In this document: positions 37,401 through 46,608 of the stretch, one piece after another | Numbering within the stretch: the first letter of the stretch is position 1 | Layout of the letters: each line of letters opens with the position of its first letter | Origin: Calothrix sp. NIES-2098 | GTDB taxonomy: Bacteria > Cyanobacteriota > Cyanobacteriia > Cyanobacteriales > Nostocaceae | Length of the DNA stretch: 64,000 bases | Direction of reading: 5' to 3' | Assembly (NCBI GenBank): GCA_002368175.1 | Contig: AP018172.1 | Location: 1,052,001-1,116,000 of the forward strand | Program-made: the position numbers and the translations under genes | Notes under the pieces: model-generated | The model's database searches: none | Told to the model about the DNA's origin: nothing | What the model saw: only the letters and a program-made list of their open reading frames with translations

Positions 37401-39761
37401 TTATAAAACCGAAGACTTGTTTTCTGTCGCCTGGATAAAAGCTTCAAAGTCACTCCCAGGCGTCCATTGAATCGCGCCATCCCGTCCTGTAAAGAAAAGT
37501 TTCGTTTGGCTTTGGCTGAGTTCAGACAAAACTTTTGGTTCTAAGTCAGCAGAAGATGCGATCGCAATTTGTGGTTCTAAGGCTAAAACTAAATCTTTCA
37601 AAGATTCCGGAACACACCACAGCACTTGGGGAGGAACCAAACCCCCAGATTTAACTAACTGTGCAATCTCTTTAGACTTGAGATTACCCATGAGTAACCA
37701 ATTTTGCCCTTGTATTTGCAATTGTAAAATTGGTAACTGGTCGTTAACTAATTGTGCTACTACGGGGCCAGCAGTCATGGCTTGTCCAACTGCTAAGGGT
37801 TGAAAAATCCCTTGACGCTTTTGGATTTCCTGTTGAATCACCTGAGTCTCAATAACTTTGTCTTGTTTGGGGGGATAGGTATAGAAATTTTTGATTGGTA
37901 AACGTTGCAGGACTTCCAACCACCCACTACTTTCATTATCTTGGAAATCAGTGGCGATCGCCCAATCAATGTGATTTACACCTTGCTGTTGTAAAAACGG
38001 GAGGATGGTAAAGCGTCCCGTACCTTCATCTCCACTATTAATTAAGGTAACTGTTCCACGGTCTTGAATTACTACAACCGGTTCTGCGCCTGCTGCCAGT
38101 ACAGTGATTCTAAATAAGCTGTTAGCAGAGTGCCAAACTGGAATCAGTACCAAACCTATAGCAATACAGCTAGCGAACCACCAGCGTTGTCGCCACCACC
38201 GTAGCAGCACAACCAATAAAATCAGCGTGTAAATAGCTAGCATCTGCCAAGGAGATATACTGCCTACAGCAATTGAATTTCCTGGTAATTTGCTAAAAAA
38301 TTCCACTAATTTGAGCAGCAAATCAGCGGGGTAATGCAAGATTCCAGCCACAAAACTTCCAGCTTCCGGCCAAATCAATGCTGCTAAGGCACTGATAATT
38401 CCACCAATACTGAGAATAGAAATAAATGGGGTGCTAATAATATTGAGTAACAGACTGTAAGAAGGCACAACCCCAAAGACGAACAGTTGCAAAGGTAAAG
38501 TCCAAATCGTCGCAGCTAGAGGAACAGCAATCAAAGATGCGATCGCAGGTGGTAGCCAACCCAAGCGTTGAATTATCGGTGGTACTGTGACAATTAATCC
38601 CAGCGTTGCTAAAAAGCTGAGTTGAAAACCTAAATCCCAAATCCATAAAGGATTAAATAACAGTAATAAGGTAGCTGCTAGTAAGAGTGAGCCTAACTGT
38701 TTTACCTTCCTTTTTAAAGCTAGTCCTACTAATGCCGCAAAACCCATAATCACGGCTCTTAAAACCGCAGGCTGAAAACCCGTTAAACTCAAGAAAACTA
38801 TTAAACCTAAACCACCAAGGATAAATTGAGTTCCCTTTTTTGCTCGCCTGGTTAACTGTAAGATGACGCTCAAAATCAACGAAGTCTGAAAACCAGAAGC
38901 CGCTAAAGCATGAGCTAATCCGGCTTGGACAAACAAATCGCGGATATCATAGGGCAAATCTACTGCTTTGCTACCCAGAACCATCGCACTCACCAGCGGC
39001 CCTTCCGGGATACCCAACCAGCGAACTTGCGATCGCACAATTCGCTCCCGAACTTGCCACCATCCCCATTTAGGTGGCTCCTCATCTAGAATATTGATTT
39101 GTCTACCTGTCAAACCCGCAAATGTCGCCTCTTGCTTGAGAAACTTCTGAAAGTCAAAAGCACCCGGATTTGACGCTGCTTTTGGTTTATACAAAACTCC
39201 CGTTACCGCAATTTCTTGACCTGGATACAAGCCAGTAGCCTGAAGTATTGGCACTGTCACATACAATTTACCCGTTACTCCTTTACTGGCACTTCCCGGG
39301 CCATCATCTTTTTTAACTTCATCTAGCTGAGTCGCTGCTAACCAAAATTGCCCTCGCTGACTGCGAGTTAAGCGCGGTGTGCTGGCAACTTCACCGCGCA
39401 CAATCACAAGTTGTTCTTGATTGCTACTATTTCCTGGTGGGACAAACTGACTAATATCTTTTGCTCCTGGTTCTGGGACTTGCCATTGAAAATATAGGGT
39501 AGCCAGCAAACCTACCAAGCCAGCAGCTAGCAATACTCTAGGATCGGGAGTATTTTGCCAAAAGCTAGATATGGGTTTGGCCTTCGTCCCAGCATTTTCT
39601 GCTTTTTGAGCAAGTTTTCGTGACTTGAGAGTACGTAGCCGCAACACTACTGCGCCTAATATCCCTAAAAGCAAAATCCACGCACCACCCCAAGGCACAG
39701 CTGTGAATAGTAGCCCCAGAATATAGCCAAGACAGATAATTACACCACCAGCCTGAATCAT
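37401..39761 (-). CDS. comEC: DNA-uptake channel ComEC/Rec2 with degenerate metallo-beta-lactamase tail
   Basis: A 786-residue membrane protein. Two N-terminal helices, an OB-like DUF4131 region (about 110-230), then the multi-helix Competence domain (about 240-530; VQAGLAHALAASGFQTSL and LSFLATLGLI are typical). It forms the channel for single-stranded DNA during natural transformation. The C-terminal beta-lactamase-like domain (about 545-780) lacks the metal-binding HxHxDH: the expected place reads IATDFQDNESSG. The tail is therefore unlikely to be a nuclease. Length is normal for the family. Confidence 0.92.
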   Translation of the reverse strand: MIQAGGVIICLGYILGLLFTAVPWGGAWILLLGILGAVVLRLRTLKSRKLAQKAENAGTKAKPISSFWQNTPDPRVLLAAGLVGLLATLYFQWQVPEPGAKDISQFVPPGNSSNQEQLVIVRGEVASTPRLTRSQRGQFWLAATQLDEVKKDDGPGSASKGVTGKLYVTVPILQATGLYPGQEIAVTGVLYKPKAASNPGAFDFQKFLKQEATFAGLTGRQINILDEEPPKWGWWQVRERIVRSQVRWLGIPEGPLVSAMVLGSKAVDLPYDIRDLFVQAGLAHALAASGFQTSLILSVILQLTRRAKKGTQFILGGLGLIVFLSLTGFQPAVLRAVIMGFAALVGLALKRKVKQLGSLLLAATLLLLFNPLWIWDLGFQLSFLATLGLIVTVPPIIQRLGWLPPAIASLIAVPLAATIWTLPLQLFVFGVVPSYSLLLNIISTPFISILSIGGIISALAALIWPEAGSFVAGILHYPADLLLKLVEFFSKLPGNSIAVGSISPWQMLAIYTLILLVVLLRWWRQRWWFASCIAIGLVLIPVWHSANSLFRITVLAAGAEPVVVIQDRGTVTLINSGDEGTGRFTILPFLQQQGVNHIDWAIATDFQDNESSGWLEVLQRLPIKNFYTYPPKQDKVIETQVIQQEIQKRQGIFQPLAVGQAMTAGPVVAQLVNDQLPILQLQIQGQNWLLMGNLKSKEIAQLVKSGGLVPPQVLWCVPESLKDLVLALEPQIAIASSADLEPKVLSELSQSQTKLFFTGRDGAIQWTPGSDFEAFIQATENKSSVL

Positions 39762-39801
39762 AGAACTCCCGATCGAAGTGTTTGCTGACTATAAAATGAA
39801 A

Positions 39802-39815
39802 CCCGCAGCTGCGGG
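39802..39815. other. GC-rich palindrome in a divergent promoter region
   Basis: CCCGCAGCTGCGGG is a perfect 14-bp palindrome between the divergent comEC and peptide-ABC genes. It could be an operator, a dispersed repeat, or a terminator left from an older arrangement. Confidence 0.4.
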
Positions 39816-39999
39816 CTTGGTTTGTAGAGCCAGTGATTTCGAGTTTCAGGAAGCACAGGTTTGATTTATAGAAGTTTTTGCCATAACTCTATCAAAAAGC
39901 TGTGCCCAACTTAAACCCCTGAAACTACTTTTGCTAATCTGATAGACTAGCTTAAATTTGCAATTATAAAAACAAGTGGCTTAGGGCTGATAAATAACT

Positions 40000-41670
40000 A
40001 TGAGTGAAGCTTTATTTAGTGTCGAAAACCTACGAGTTGCTTATCCTCAGCCTAGTGGAGAAGAACTTAAATGGGCAGTTGATGATGTATCTTTCACTCT
40101 GCAAGCTGGCGAAAGAATGGGATTGGTAGGTGAGTCAGGTTGTGGCAAATCAACCTTGGGACGGGCTGTGATGCGTTTGCTACCACCAACTAGCCGCATT
40201 GAAGGATTAGTAAAATTTCAAGGTAAAAGAGTATTTGATTTAACACCTCAAGAAATGCGGAAATTTCGCGGGGAAGCGGTGGCGCTGATTTTCCAAGATC
40301 CTATGACGCGTCTCGATCCGTTGATGACTATTGGTAAGCATTGTATAGAAACGCTGCAAGCACACTCACCAGAATTATCAGCCAGACAAGCGAAAGAAAA
40401 AGCGATCGCTACTTTAGAAAAGGTAAAAATTCCCGCTAGTCGCTGGAATCAGTTTCCCCATGAGTTTAGCGGTGGGATGCGACAACGGGTAGCTATCGCC
40501 TTGGCTTTGCTTCTCAACCCAAAATTAATTGTTGCTGATGAACCAACTACCAGCTTAGATGTCACGGTTTCGGCTCAGATTTTGCAGGAATTAACGCGGC
40601 TGTGCGGTGAAGAAAACATGGGTTTGCTGTTAATTTCTCACGATTTAGCAATGGTTGCAGAGTACTGCGATCGCATTGGCGTGATGTATAACGGCAAAAT
40701 GGTAGAAATGGGTTCTACCCAATCGGTATTTCGCCAACCTCAACATGAATATACGCGATCGCTTTTACAAGCGGCTTTACATATTCAAGCGGTAGATGAA
40801 AGTGGAGATTTAATTCTGGCTAACGATCAACAACAAAACTTACCCAACCCTAAAGAACAATCGCCTATTTTGCGAATTACCGAACTCAAGCAGCATTACA
40901 CAATAGAACCAAACTTTATCGAACGAATTTTTAAAGGGGAAAGTCAGACAATTAAAGCTGTAGATGGGATTAACTTAGAACTCTATCCCGGAGAAATTTT
41001 AGGATTAGTCGGAGAATCAGGCTGCGGTAAAAGTACGCTTTCACGGACAATTTTGCAACTCATCCGTCCCACTGCGGGTAAAGTCGAGTTTTTAGGAAAG
41101 GAATTAACTACGTTATCTCGTCAAGAAATTCGTTCTTCACGGCGACAAATGCAAATGGTGTTTCAAGATCCCCATGCTTGTCTGAATCCAGCAATGACGG
41201 TGGGACAAAGTATCGGCGATCCTTTATTAATTCACAACCTTGCTGATGCTGCTAAAGCTAAAGAAGAAGTACTGTGGATGTTGCAAAAAGTGGGTTTAAC
41301 ACCAGCAGAAGTTTATTATCAGCGTTATCCTTCTGATTTATCTGGGGGACAACAGCAAAGAGTTGCGATCGCGCGTGCTTTGATTACCCGTCCTAAACTG
41401 TTAATCTGCGATGAACCCGTGAGTATGTTAGATGCTAGCGTACAGTCACAAGTACTCGATTTGATGTTGCAATTAAAGTCAGAATTTGAGTTAACCTACT
41501 TGTTTATTACGCATGACCTTTGGTTAGCCAGATTTTTGTGCGATCGCATCGCAGTAATGAATGGCGGTAAAATTGTTGAGCTTGGCCCTACCAAACAAAT
41601 TTTTGCTAATCCCCAACACCCTTATACAAAAACCCTGTTAGCTGCTGCGCCCTTACTAGCTAGAGCTTAG
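40000..41670 (+). CDS. Fused peptide/nickel-type ABC ATPase (DppD-DppF-like)
   Basis: A 556-residue protein with two complete nucleotide-binding domains in one chain. First half: Walker A GESGCGKST, signature FSGGMRQRVAIA, Walker B LIVADEPTTSLD. Second half (from about 290): GESGCGKST, LSGGQQQRVAIA, LLICDEPVSMLD. The oligopeptide-type C-terminal segments (QHEYTRSLL, QHPYTKTLL) follow each domain. It energises uptake of peptides, nickel or similar solutes. No permease or binding-protein gene is next to it, so it works with subunits encoded elsewhere. Confidence 0.92.
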   Translation: MSEALFSVENLRVAYPQPSGEELKWAVDDVSFTLQAGERMGLVGESGCGKSTLGRAVMRLLPPTSRIEGLVKFQGKRVFDLTPQEMRKFRGEAVALIFQDPMTRLDPLMTIGKHCIETLQAHSPELSARQAKEKAIATLEKVKIPASRWNQFPHEFSGGMRQRVAIALALLLNPKLIVADEPTTSLDVTVSAQILQELTRLCGEENMGLLLISHDLAMVAEYCDRIGVMYNGKMVEMGSTQSVFRQPQHEYTRSLLQAALHIQAVDESGDLILANDQQQNLPNPKEQSPILRITELKQHYTIEPNFIERIFKGESQTIKAVDGINLELYPGEILGLVGESGCGKSTLSRTILQLIRPTAGKVEFLGKELTTLSRQEIRSSRRQMQMVFQDPHACLNPAMTVGQSIGDPLLIHNLADAAKAKEEVLWMLQKVGLTPAEVYYQRYPSDLSGGQQQRVAIARALITRPKLLICDEPVSMLDASVQSQVLDLMLQLKSEFELTYLFITHDLWLARFLCDRIAVMNGGKIVELGPTKQIFANPQHPYTKTLLAAAPLLARA

Positions 41671-41782
41671 TCAATTTGAGATCGTAATTTTGACATATAA
41701 ATATCAATAGTTGTAGCTGATACGAATTTACCAATATTCTATACAGATAGATTCTTCCTAGGGGTTTGTCCACTGTCCATTG

Positions 41783-41966
41783 GTGTCAACTTAACGTGAA
41801 ACCCGCTTGGTTGCAAGGTTTCGCCCTCACCCCCAGCCCCTCTCCCACAGGGATAGGGGAGCAAGAGATTTAATTCCCCTTCTCCTGGGGGAGAAGGGGT
41901 GAGGGGATGAGGGCGAGGGTTTTTGTACAACACGCGCCGTATATAGCTTTTAGCTTAAGTTGACAC
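41783..41966. mobile_element. MITE-like palindromic element with 12-bp terminal inverted repeats
   Basis: The ends are perfect inverted repeats, GTGTCAACTTAA (41783-41794) and TTAAGTTGACAC (41955-41966), 184 bp apart. The interior holds a long C-rich/G-rich imperfect hairpin (about 41823-41914). It has no coding capacity beyond a chance frame. I read it as a non-autonomous transposon derivative. A clear target-site duplication is not visible. It sits between the ABC ATPase and the acyltransferase. Confidence 0.6.
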
Positions 41967-42071
41967 GTATGCTCCACTGCCGTGCCCCTACACCTCGCGA
42001 TAGAATTTTGTACCGTATCTGAATCAGAAACGCTATAAATACATTGTTAAATAATTAACTGCATAGTAATT

Positions 42072-43103
42072 GTGAGCAACCAAAGCACTGAGAACATCCT
42101 CAATGTTCAGCTAGAAACGCCATCAAATGATGGCTACAAATTTAGCTGGTTTGATTGGTTTTGCCTATGTTATCCTCCAGGCTGGTTAATTATATTTAAT
42201 CGCCATTGGCAACATTACCATCAAGATCCAGATGGTTGGAATTGGCTGGAATATATATTGTTTTTGTTGCCCGGTGGATTTTACCTAGCGCTGCTGATTC
42301 GGTGGTTGCGTCTTGGCTGTCGTTCTCCACGCAAAGAAGTTGGCGAATTCGATCCAAATTATCAACGAGCTTTTCGCGAAGAAGTTCTAGCTCCTATTGT
42401 GAAACATTATTTTCAAGGCGAATTGCAGCAAATTGAAAATTTACCGCCAACAGGGCCATTTATTGTGGCAATGAATCATGCAGGGATGAGTTTTCCTTGG
42501 GATTTTTTGACTTTGGCTTATCTATTAAGTCAAGAACGGGGATGGACTGTGCAACCTCTAGCAGGCGTTTCATTGTTCGAGCATCCGTGGATGGTTTGGT
42601 GGCTACCGCCAGGATGGTCGCGGGTTTTAGGTGGTGTGCGCGCAGAATTTGATGCTTTTGAAGCGGCGATGCAGCAGCGTAAAATTGTCCTGTATGCACC
42701 TGAAGGTTTACGCGGGCCGTTGAAAGGTTGGAGAAGACGCTATCAATTAGACAAGTTTGATATCAGTTTTATACAGTTGAGCGATCGCTATCAAGTTCCC
42801 ATTCTCCCAGTCATTTGCATCGGTAATGAGAATTTGCATCCTTGGACGATAAATCTCAGAAAATTGCAACGATTATTCAAATTACCATTCTTACCGTTAT
42901 CGCCTTTGATGCTGCTGTTGATTCTCTTTCCTTCAATGGGAGTTTGGGCAATGAAAACTCGACTGCGTTACTTTATTCAACCGTTGGAACCAGTAGGATT
43001 GGATACAAATTCCGATAAAGGACGTACAGCAGTTTATCAACAAGCTCAAAAATTTCGCGAAAAATTGCAACTGCAAATCGATCGATTATTGAATAGTCAA
43101 TAG
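42072..43103 (+). CDS. Divergent membrane lysophospholipid acyltransferase (PlsC-like)
   Basis: A 343-residue protein starting at GTG. Two hydrophobic segments lie at about 28-42 and 60-78. The acyltransferase region starts with PFIVAMNHAGMSFPWD (129-144): Asn135-His136 are present, but the acid comes seven residues later rather than four. A YAPEGLRG motif (208-215) corresponds to the PEG glycerol-phosphate-binding block. It should transfer an acyl chain to a lysolipid or related acceptor, but the altered spacing makes the substrate unsure. No clear ribosome binding site precedes the GTG. Confidence 0.75.
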   Translation: MSNQSTENILNVQLETPSNDGYKFSWFDWFCLCYPPGWLIIFNRHWQHYHQDPDGWNWLEYILFLLPGGFYLALLIRWLRLGCRSPRKEVGEFDPNYQRAFREEVLAPIVKHYFQGELQQIENLPPTGPFIVAMNHAGMSFPWDFLTLAYLLSQERGWTVQPLAGVSLFEHPWMVWWLPPGWSRVLGGVRAEFDAFEAAMQQRKIVLYAPEGLRGPLKGWRRRYQLDKFDISFIQLSDRYQVPILPVICIGNENLHPWTINLRKLQRLFKLPFLPLSPLMLLLILFPSMGVWAMKTRLRYFIQPLEPVGLDTNSDKGRTAVYQQAQKFREKLQLQIDRLLNSQ

Positions 43104-43121
43104 TCAACAGTCATTTCATTT

Positions 43122-43166
43122 CTCCCCACACTCCCCACACTCCCCACACTCCCCACACTCCCCACA
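43122..43166. repeat. 9-bp tandem repeat, five copies of CTCCCCACA
   Basis: Five perfect head-to-tail copies fill the space between the acyltransferase and the convergent response-regulator gene, with a degenerate tail to about 43190 that runs into the regulator's 3' end. It is one of several 9-bp arrays in this window. Confidence 0.9.
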
Positions 43167-43172
43167 CTCCCG

Positions 43173-43862
43173 CTACTCTCCCCCACTCCCAAAGCGGTAG
43201 CCTTTGCCATAAACGGTGTGAATCAATTGACTTTCGCCAGCACCTTCAATCTTACGGCGCAGCAGGCGAATTAAGGCTGCAATTACATTACTACTTGGCT
43301 GTTCTTCATCTTGCCAAAGATTTTGCATAATCTGGGCGTGCGTCAGCAGTTGTCCGCAGTGTTCCATGAAGTATTGTAGTAATTGGCTTTCTTTTTGAGA
43401 AAGTTCAATCACTCGTTCTCGACGATAAGCTACTTGGTTATCAACATCTAGTTCTAAATCAGCTACAGTCAGGCGTCCTGGTGTTGCGCTGTATATCTCC
43501 ACGCCAGAACGACGCAACAAGGCGCGGACTCTGGCTAGCAATTCCCGCAATTCAAACGGTTTAACTAAATAATCATCCGCACCTGCATCCAAACCTTCAA
43601 CTCGGTCATCGAGAGTATCTTTGGCTGTGAGAAACAGCACGGGAGTGGTTTTACCTTGGCGGCGTAATTCCTGACAAATTTCTAAGCCTGTTTTTCCAGG
43701 TAGCATCCAATCTAAAATTAGCAGGTCATAACTGCCAGTTTGTGCCAGGTTGCTGCCATTGATGCCTTCATAAGCTGCATCGACGCTATAACCTTCACGG
43801 GTTAAGACGCGACTTAAGGGGCCAGTTAGTTCTACTTCGTCATCAACTAATAAAATTCTCAT
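43173..43862 (-). CDS. OmpR-family response regulator (RppA/NrsR-like)
   Basis: A 229-residue regulator. The receiver domain (1-115) has D51 in LILDWMLPGKTG and K in LVKPFELRELLARV. The winged-helix DNA-binding domain (about 125-225) ends IHTVYGKGYRF. It looks like the RppA/NrsR group of cyanobacteria, which respond to redox state or metals. No histidine kinase is next to it, so it is an orphan here. Its last codons (GSGGE) are encoded by the edge of the 9-bp repeat tract, so the tail may vary between strains. Confidence 0.88.
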   Translation of the reverse strand: MRILLVDDEVELTGPLSRVLTREGYSVDAAYEGINGSNLAQTGSYDLLILDWMLPGKTGLEICQELRRQGKTTPVLFLTAKDTLDDRVEGLDAGADDYLVKPFELRELLARVRALLRRSGVEIYSATPGRLTVADLELDVDNQVAYRRERVIELSQKESQLLQYFMEHCGQLLTHAQIMQNLWQDEEQPSSNVIAALIRLLRRKIEGAGESQLIHTVYGKGYRFGSGGE

Positions 43863-43939
43863 ACTGCTTATTGGTCAGCATATCGAGATATTCTCAATAT
43901 TATTGAACCGCCGATATGCCAAGGATACCAAGAACGATC

Positions 43940-44584
43940 ATGTTGACTGTTGCTTTGCCGAAAGGGGAACTACTGAAGAATAGCATCCGCCTACTGCAAT
44001 CTGTAGGATTGGATTTTAGCGCTTTTTTAGACGCAGGGAACCGCCAACTTCAGATTCTTGATGCTAGCGGACAAGCAAAAGGACTGTTGGTGCGGGGTCA
44101 GGATGTGCCTGTATATGTAGAATATGGTCAGGCACAATTCGGTATTATTGGTTACGATGTGCTGCGCGAAAAACAGCCGCGAGTGGCACAGTTGGTAGAT
44201 TTACATTTTGGATATTGTCGGATGTCTGTAGCTGTTAAAGCATCCAGTCCTTATAAATCACCTTTAGATTTACCAGCTCATGGTCGGGTTGCTTCTAAAT
44301 ATGTGAATTGCGCCCGTGAATATTTCCAAAGTTTGGATTTACCTGTAGAAATCGTACCTTTGTATGGTTCAGTGGAACTAGGGCCGATTACCGGGATGTC
44401 AGAAGCAATTGTAGATTTGGTGTCTACTGGGCGGACGTTGCGAGAAAATGGTTTGGTGGAAATTACAACTTTGTATGAAAGTACAGCAAGGTTGATTGCT
44501 CATCCACTAAGTTATCGCCTGAATACAGATAATTTACATAAATTGGTAGAGGATGTGCGATCGCATATTTTAGCTACAGTTTAA
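43940..44584 (+). CDS. hisG: ATP phosphoribosyltransferase, short form HisG
   Basis: A 214-residue enzyme starting MLTVALPKGELLKNSI. It performs the first step of histidine synthesis, joining ATP and PRPP. The PRPP-binding segment is EAIVDLVSTGRTLRENGL. It lacks the C-terminal regulatory domain of long-form enzymes, so it should need a HisZ partner encoded elsewhere. I chose the ATG at 43940 because the conserved sequence begins there; an ATG at 43916 would add eight residues. It is divergent from the response regulator. Confidence 0.93.
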   Translation: MLTVALPKGELLKNSIRLLQSVGLDFSAFLDAGNRQLQILDASGQAKGLLVRGQDVPVYVEYGQAQFGIIGYDVLREKQPRVAQLVDLHFGYCRMSVAVKASSPYKSPLDLPAHGRVASKYVNCAREYFQSLDLPVEIVPLYGSVELGPITGMSEAIVDLVSTGRTLRENGLVEITTLYESTARLIAHPLSYRLNTDNLHKLVEDVRSHILATV

Positions 44585-44600
44585 TTAGCTTTTAATCTAC

Positions 44601-44633
44601 TCCCCTGAATTGAGTATTAGCAGATTCAGGGGA
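44601..44633. terminator. Bidirectional hairpin between hisG and the PEBP gene
   Basis: A perfect 10-bp inverted repeat (TCCCCTGAAT at 44601-44610 and ATTCAGGGGA at 44624-44633) lies between the two convergent genes. Confidence 0.7.
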
Positions 44634-44654
44634 ATGTTCTAGCAAAATTCTTAG

Positions 44655-45263
44655 CTATTTCTGCTGCCGTTGGTAGCGTCCGATTAACTCTGCTGTTACT
44701 AAAACATGACCGTCCATAGCTTGCAAAATTTGCTGTTTTGTTGCGCCTGGTTGCAAACCTAAGTTTTTATCTAGAGCATAAAGTTTGAAAAAATACCGAT
44801 GCGTACCGCTAGGCGGACAGGGGCCGCCATAACCCAATTTGCCAAAATCATTCTTTCCCTGCACTCCACCGCTGGGTAAAGTTTTGGTACTAGCAACTTT
44901 TTCTGGTAATTGGCGCACTGTAGCAGGTATATCATAAAGCACCCAATGTACAAACGTGCCTCTCGGTGCGTCGGGATCGTCAACAATTAATGCTAAACTT
45001 TCGGTTCCAGTGGGCGGTTCATCCCAACTTATACTTGGGGAAATATCTGAGCCATCACAAGTATATTTAGCGGGAATGGAGCTATTAGCTGCAAAGACGC
45101 TGCTTTCTAGTTTCATGCTTTTTCCCTCCGTTTGTAACTTATTGCTTGGGGTGAGGGGAATTTGGGTATTGTTATTACCAACAGAACTACAAGCGATCGC
45201 AGAGAATTCTGCTAACCAAATTATACTGAAGCTTTGAAACAGAAAAACTCGTCTGCTGCTCAC
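44655..45263 (-). CDS. PEBP-family (YbhB/YbcL) lipoprotein
   Basis: A 202-residue protein. A hydrophobic N-terminus ending FSAIACSS suggests a lipobox with the acylated Cys at about residue 26. The PEBP fold follows: FAANSSIPAKYTCDGSDISPS, LIVDDPDAPRGTFVHWVLYDIP and GYGGPCPPSGTHRYFFKLYALD, which form the anion-binding pocket. Bacterial members are periplasmic or membrane-bound with no settled function. The gene converges on hisG. Confidence 0.88.
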   Translation of the reverse strand: MSSRRVFLFQSFSIIWLAEFSAIACSSVGNNNTQIPLTPSNKLQTEGKSMKLESSVFAANSSIPAKYTCDGSDISPSISWDEPPTGTESLALIVDDPDAPRGTFVHWVLYDIPATVRQLPEKVASTKTLPSGGVQGKNDFGKLGYGGPCPPSGTHRYFFKLYALDKNLGLQPGATKQQILQAMDGHVLVTAELIGRYQRQQK

Positions 45264-45434
45264 GATCCTGCACCCCCATCTTGAGATTGAGACTGTGCAT
45301 TATCTCTCATTTTATAATTCTGCTTTAGCATAAGGATTTCTGTATATCTGCCCAGAGTAGCAACTGTGAATGCTTTCATAATGCTTACTACATTTGCTTG
45401 AGTTCATAGGCTCCAGATATATAGGTAAAAAAGA

Positions 45435-46517
45435 ATGTTGATGGAATTTGCGCAAATGCTGGCTCGGTTTAAACTGGCGTCTCAATTTACACTGCTACTG
45501 TCGCTAATTTTTATTAGTGGAATTGGGCTTGGGGGATTTGCATTATCGAAAGCGCTGGAGCAAAAAGCGCTGGTGGAGATGAACGCACGCGGACAGATGG
45601 CAATGCATATTATTAATTCGGTAAGCAGTTATACTAGCAATGATATTGCACCACTGATTACGCAACTTGCCGATTCTCAAACTAAGTTTATTCCCGAAAC
45701 TATACCCAGCATTTCAGCGAGAAGGGTATTGGAGAATTTTAAAGTCAATTGGCAATACAAAGATTTGACTTATAAGCAAGCTACGCTTAACCCGACAAAT
45801 TTAAATGACCAAGCTGACTTATTTGAGGCAAAATTAGTTGAACGCTTTGAGAGCGATCGCACTTTAAAAACTTTATCCGATCTTCGCTACCAAGCTGGGG
45901 AACAGCTATTTTACAGCGCTCAACCTTTAGTTGTGAATAGTTCTAGCTGCCTTAAGTGTCATAGTAGCCCCGATATAGCGCCTCAAAGCCACGTTCAACG
46001 CTACGGTACAAAAAACGGTTACGGCTGGAAGCTAAATCAAGTTATTGGGACTCAGATTATTTATATTCCTGCAAGTGAAGTGTTTGCCAATGCGCGCAAA
46101 GCACTTTTGTTATTCATCAGCATATTTATTGGCATTTTTGCATTAGTTATTATCTCCATCAACTACTTACTTAAATGGAGAGTTATTCAACCTTTAAAAC
46201 CAATTGCTCAACTTGCACAAACCATGAGCCGAGATACGGTTAGCGCTGCGGAAGTCCGAGATTTGGAACAGCAAGGACTCTCCCAAATCGCCCAACGTAC
46301 TGATGAATTGGGACAATTGGGAAGAGTATTTCAAAAAATGGCACGGGAAGTTTGCGATCGCGAACAGCAATTATCCGAGCAGGTAGAACAGTTGCGCGTG
46401 GAAATCGATCAAGCAAAACGGATACACCAAGTTGCGGAAATTGCTGAAAGCGATTATTTTCAGAAGTTGCAGCAAGCGGCGAAGGAAATGAGGCGAGAGG
46501 GGGATAGGGAGGAGTAG
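45435..46517 (+). CDS. Tll0287-like haem sensor (DUF3365) with HAMP domain and no kinase
   Basis: A 360-residue membrane protein. TM1 is at about 15-35 and TM2 at 222-247. The extracellular DUF3365 domain between them carries a c-type haem motif CLKCH (172-176). A HAMP segment (248-310) and a coiled coil follow, and the protein ends after about 50 residues without a kinase domain. It could pass a redox or gas signal to a separate partner, or be a truncated kinase. The stop codon at 46515 lies just before the tandem-repeat block, so loss of a former C-terminal domain is possible. Confidence 0.85.
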   Translation: MLMEFAQMLARFKLASQFTLLLSLIFISGIGLGGFALSKALEQKALVEMNARGQMAMHIINSVSSYTSNDIAPLITQLADSQTKFIPETIPSISARRVLENFKVNWQYKDLTYKQATLNPTNLNDQADLFEAKLVERFESDRTLKTLSDLRYQAGEQLFYSAQPLVVNSSSCLKCHSSPDIAPQSHVQRYGTKNGYGWKLNQVIGTQIIYIPASEVFANARKALLLFISIFIGIFALVIISINYLLKWRVIQPLKPIAQLAQTMSRDTVSAAEVRDLEQQGLSQIAQRTDELGQLGRVFQKMAREVCDREQQLSEQVEQLRVEIDQAKRIHQVAEIAESDYFQKLQQAAKEMRREGDREE

Positions 46518-46522
46518 AGGAG

Positions 46523-46592
46523 TGTGGGGGGTGTGGGGAGTGTGGGGAGACAAGGGAGACAAAGGAGACAAAGGAGACAAGGAAGACAAGGG
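46523..46592. repeat. 9-bp tandem repeats (TGTGGGGAG then ACAAAGGAG type)
   Basis: About eight contiguous 9-bp units keep strict register: three TGTGGGG(A/G)G units followed by about five ACAA(A/G)G(G/A)AG units. The first type is the reverse complement of the array at 43122. They begin six bases after the haem-sensor stop codon. Confidence 0.85.
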
Positions 46593-46608
46593 TCAGCACG
46601 GCAATTTT

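Noticed and set aside
41739..41933. 64-codon proline-rich minus-strand frame
   Set aside because: It is produced by the C/G-rich hairpin of the MITE-like element.
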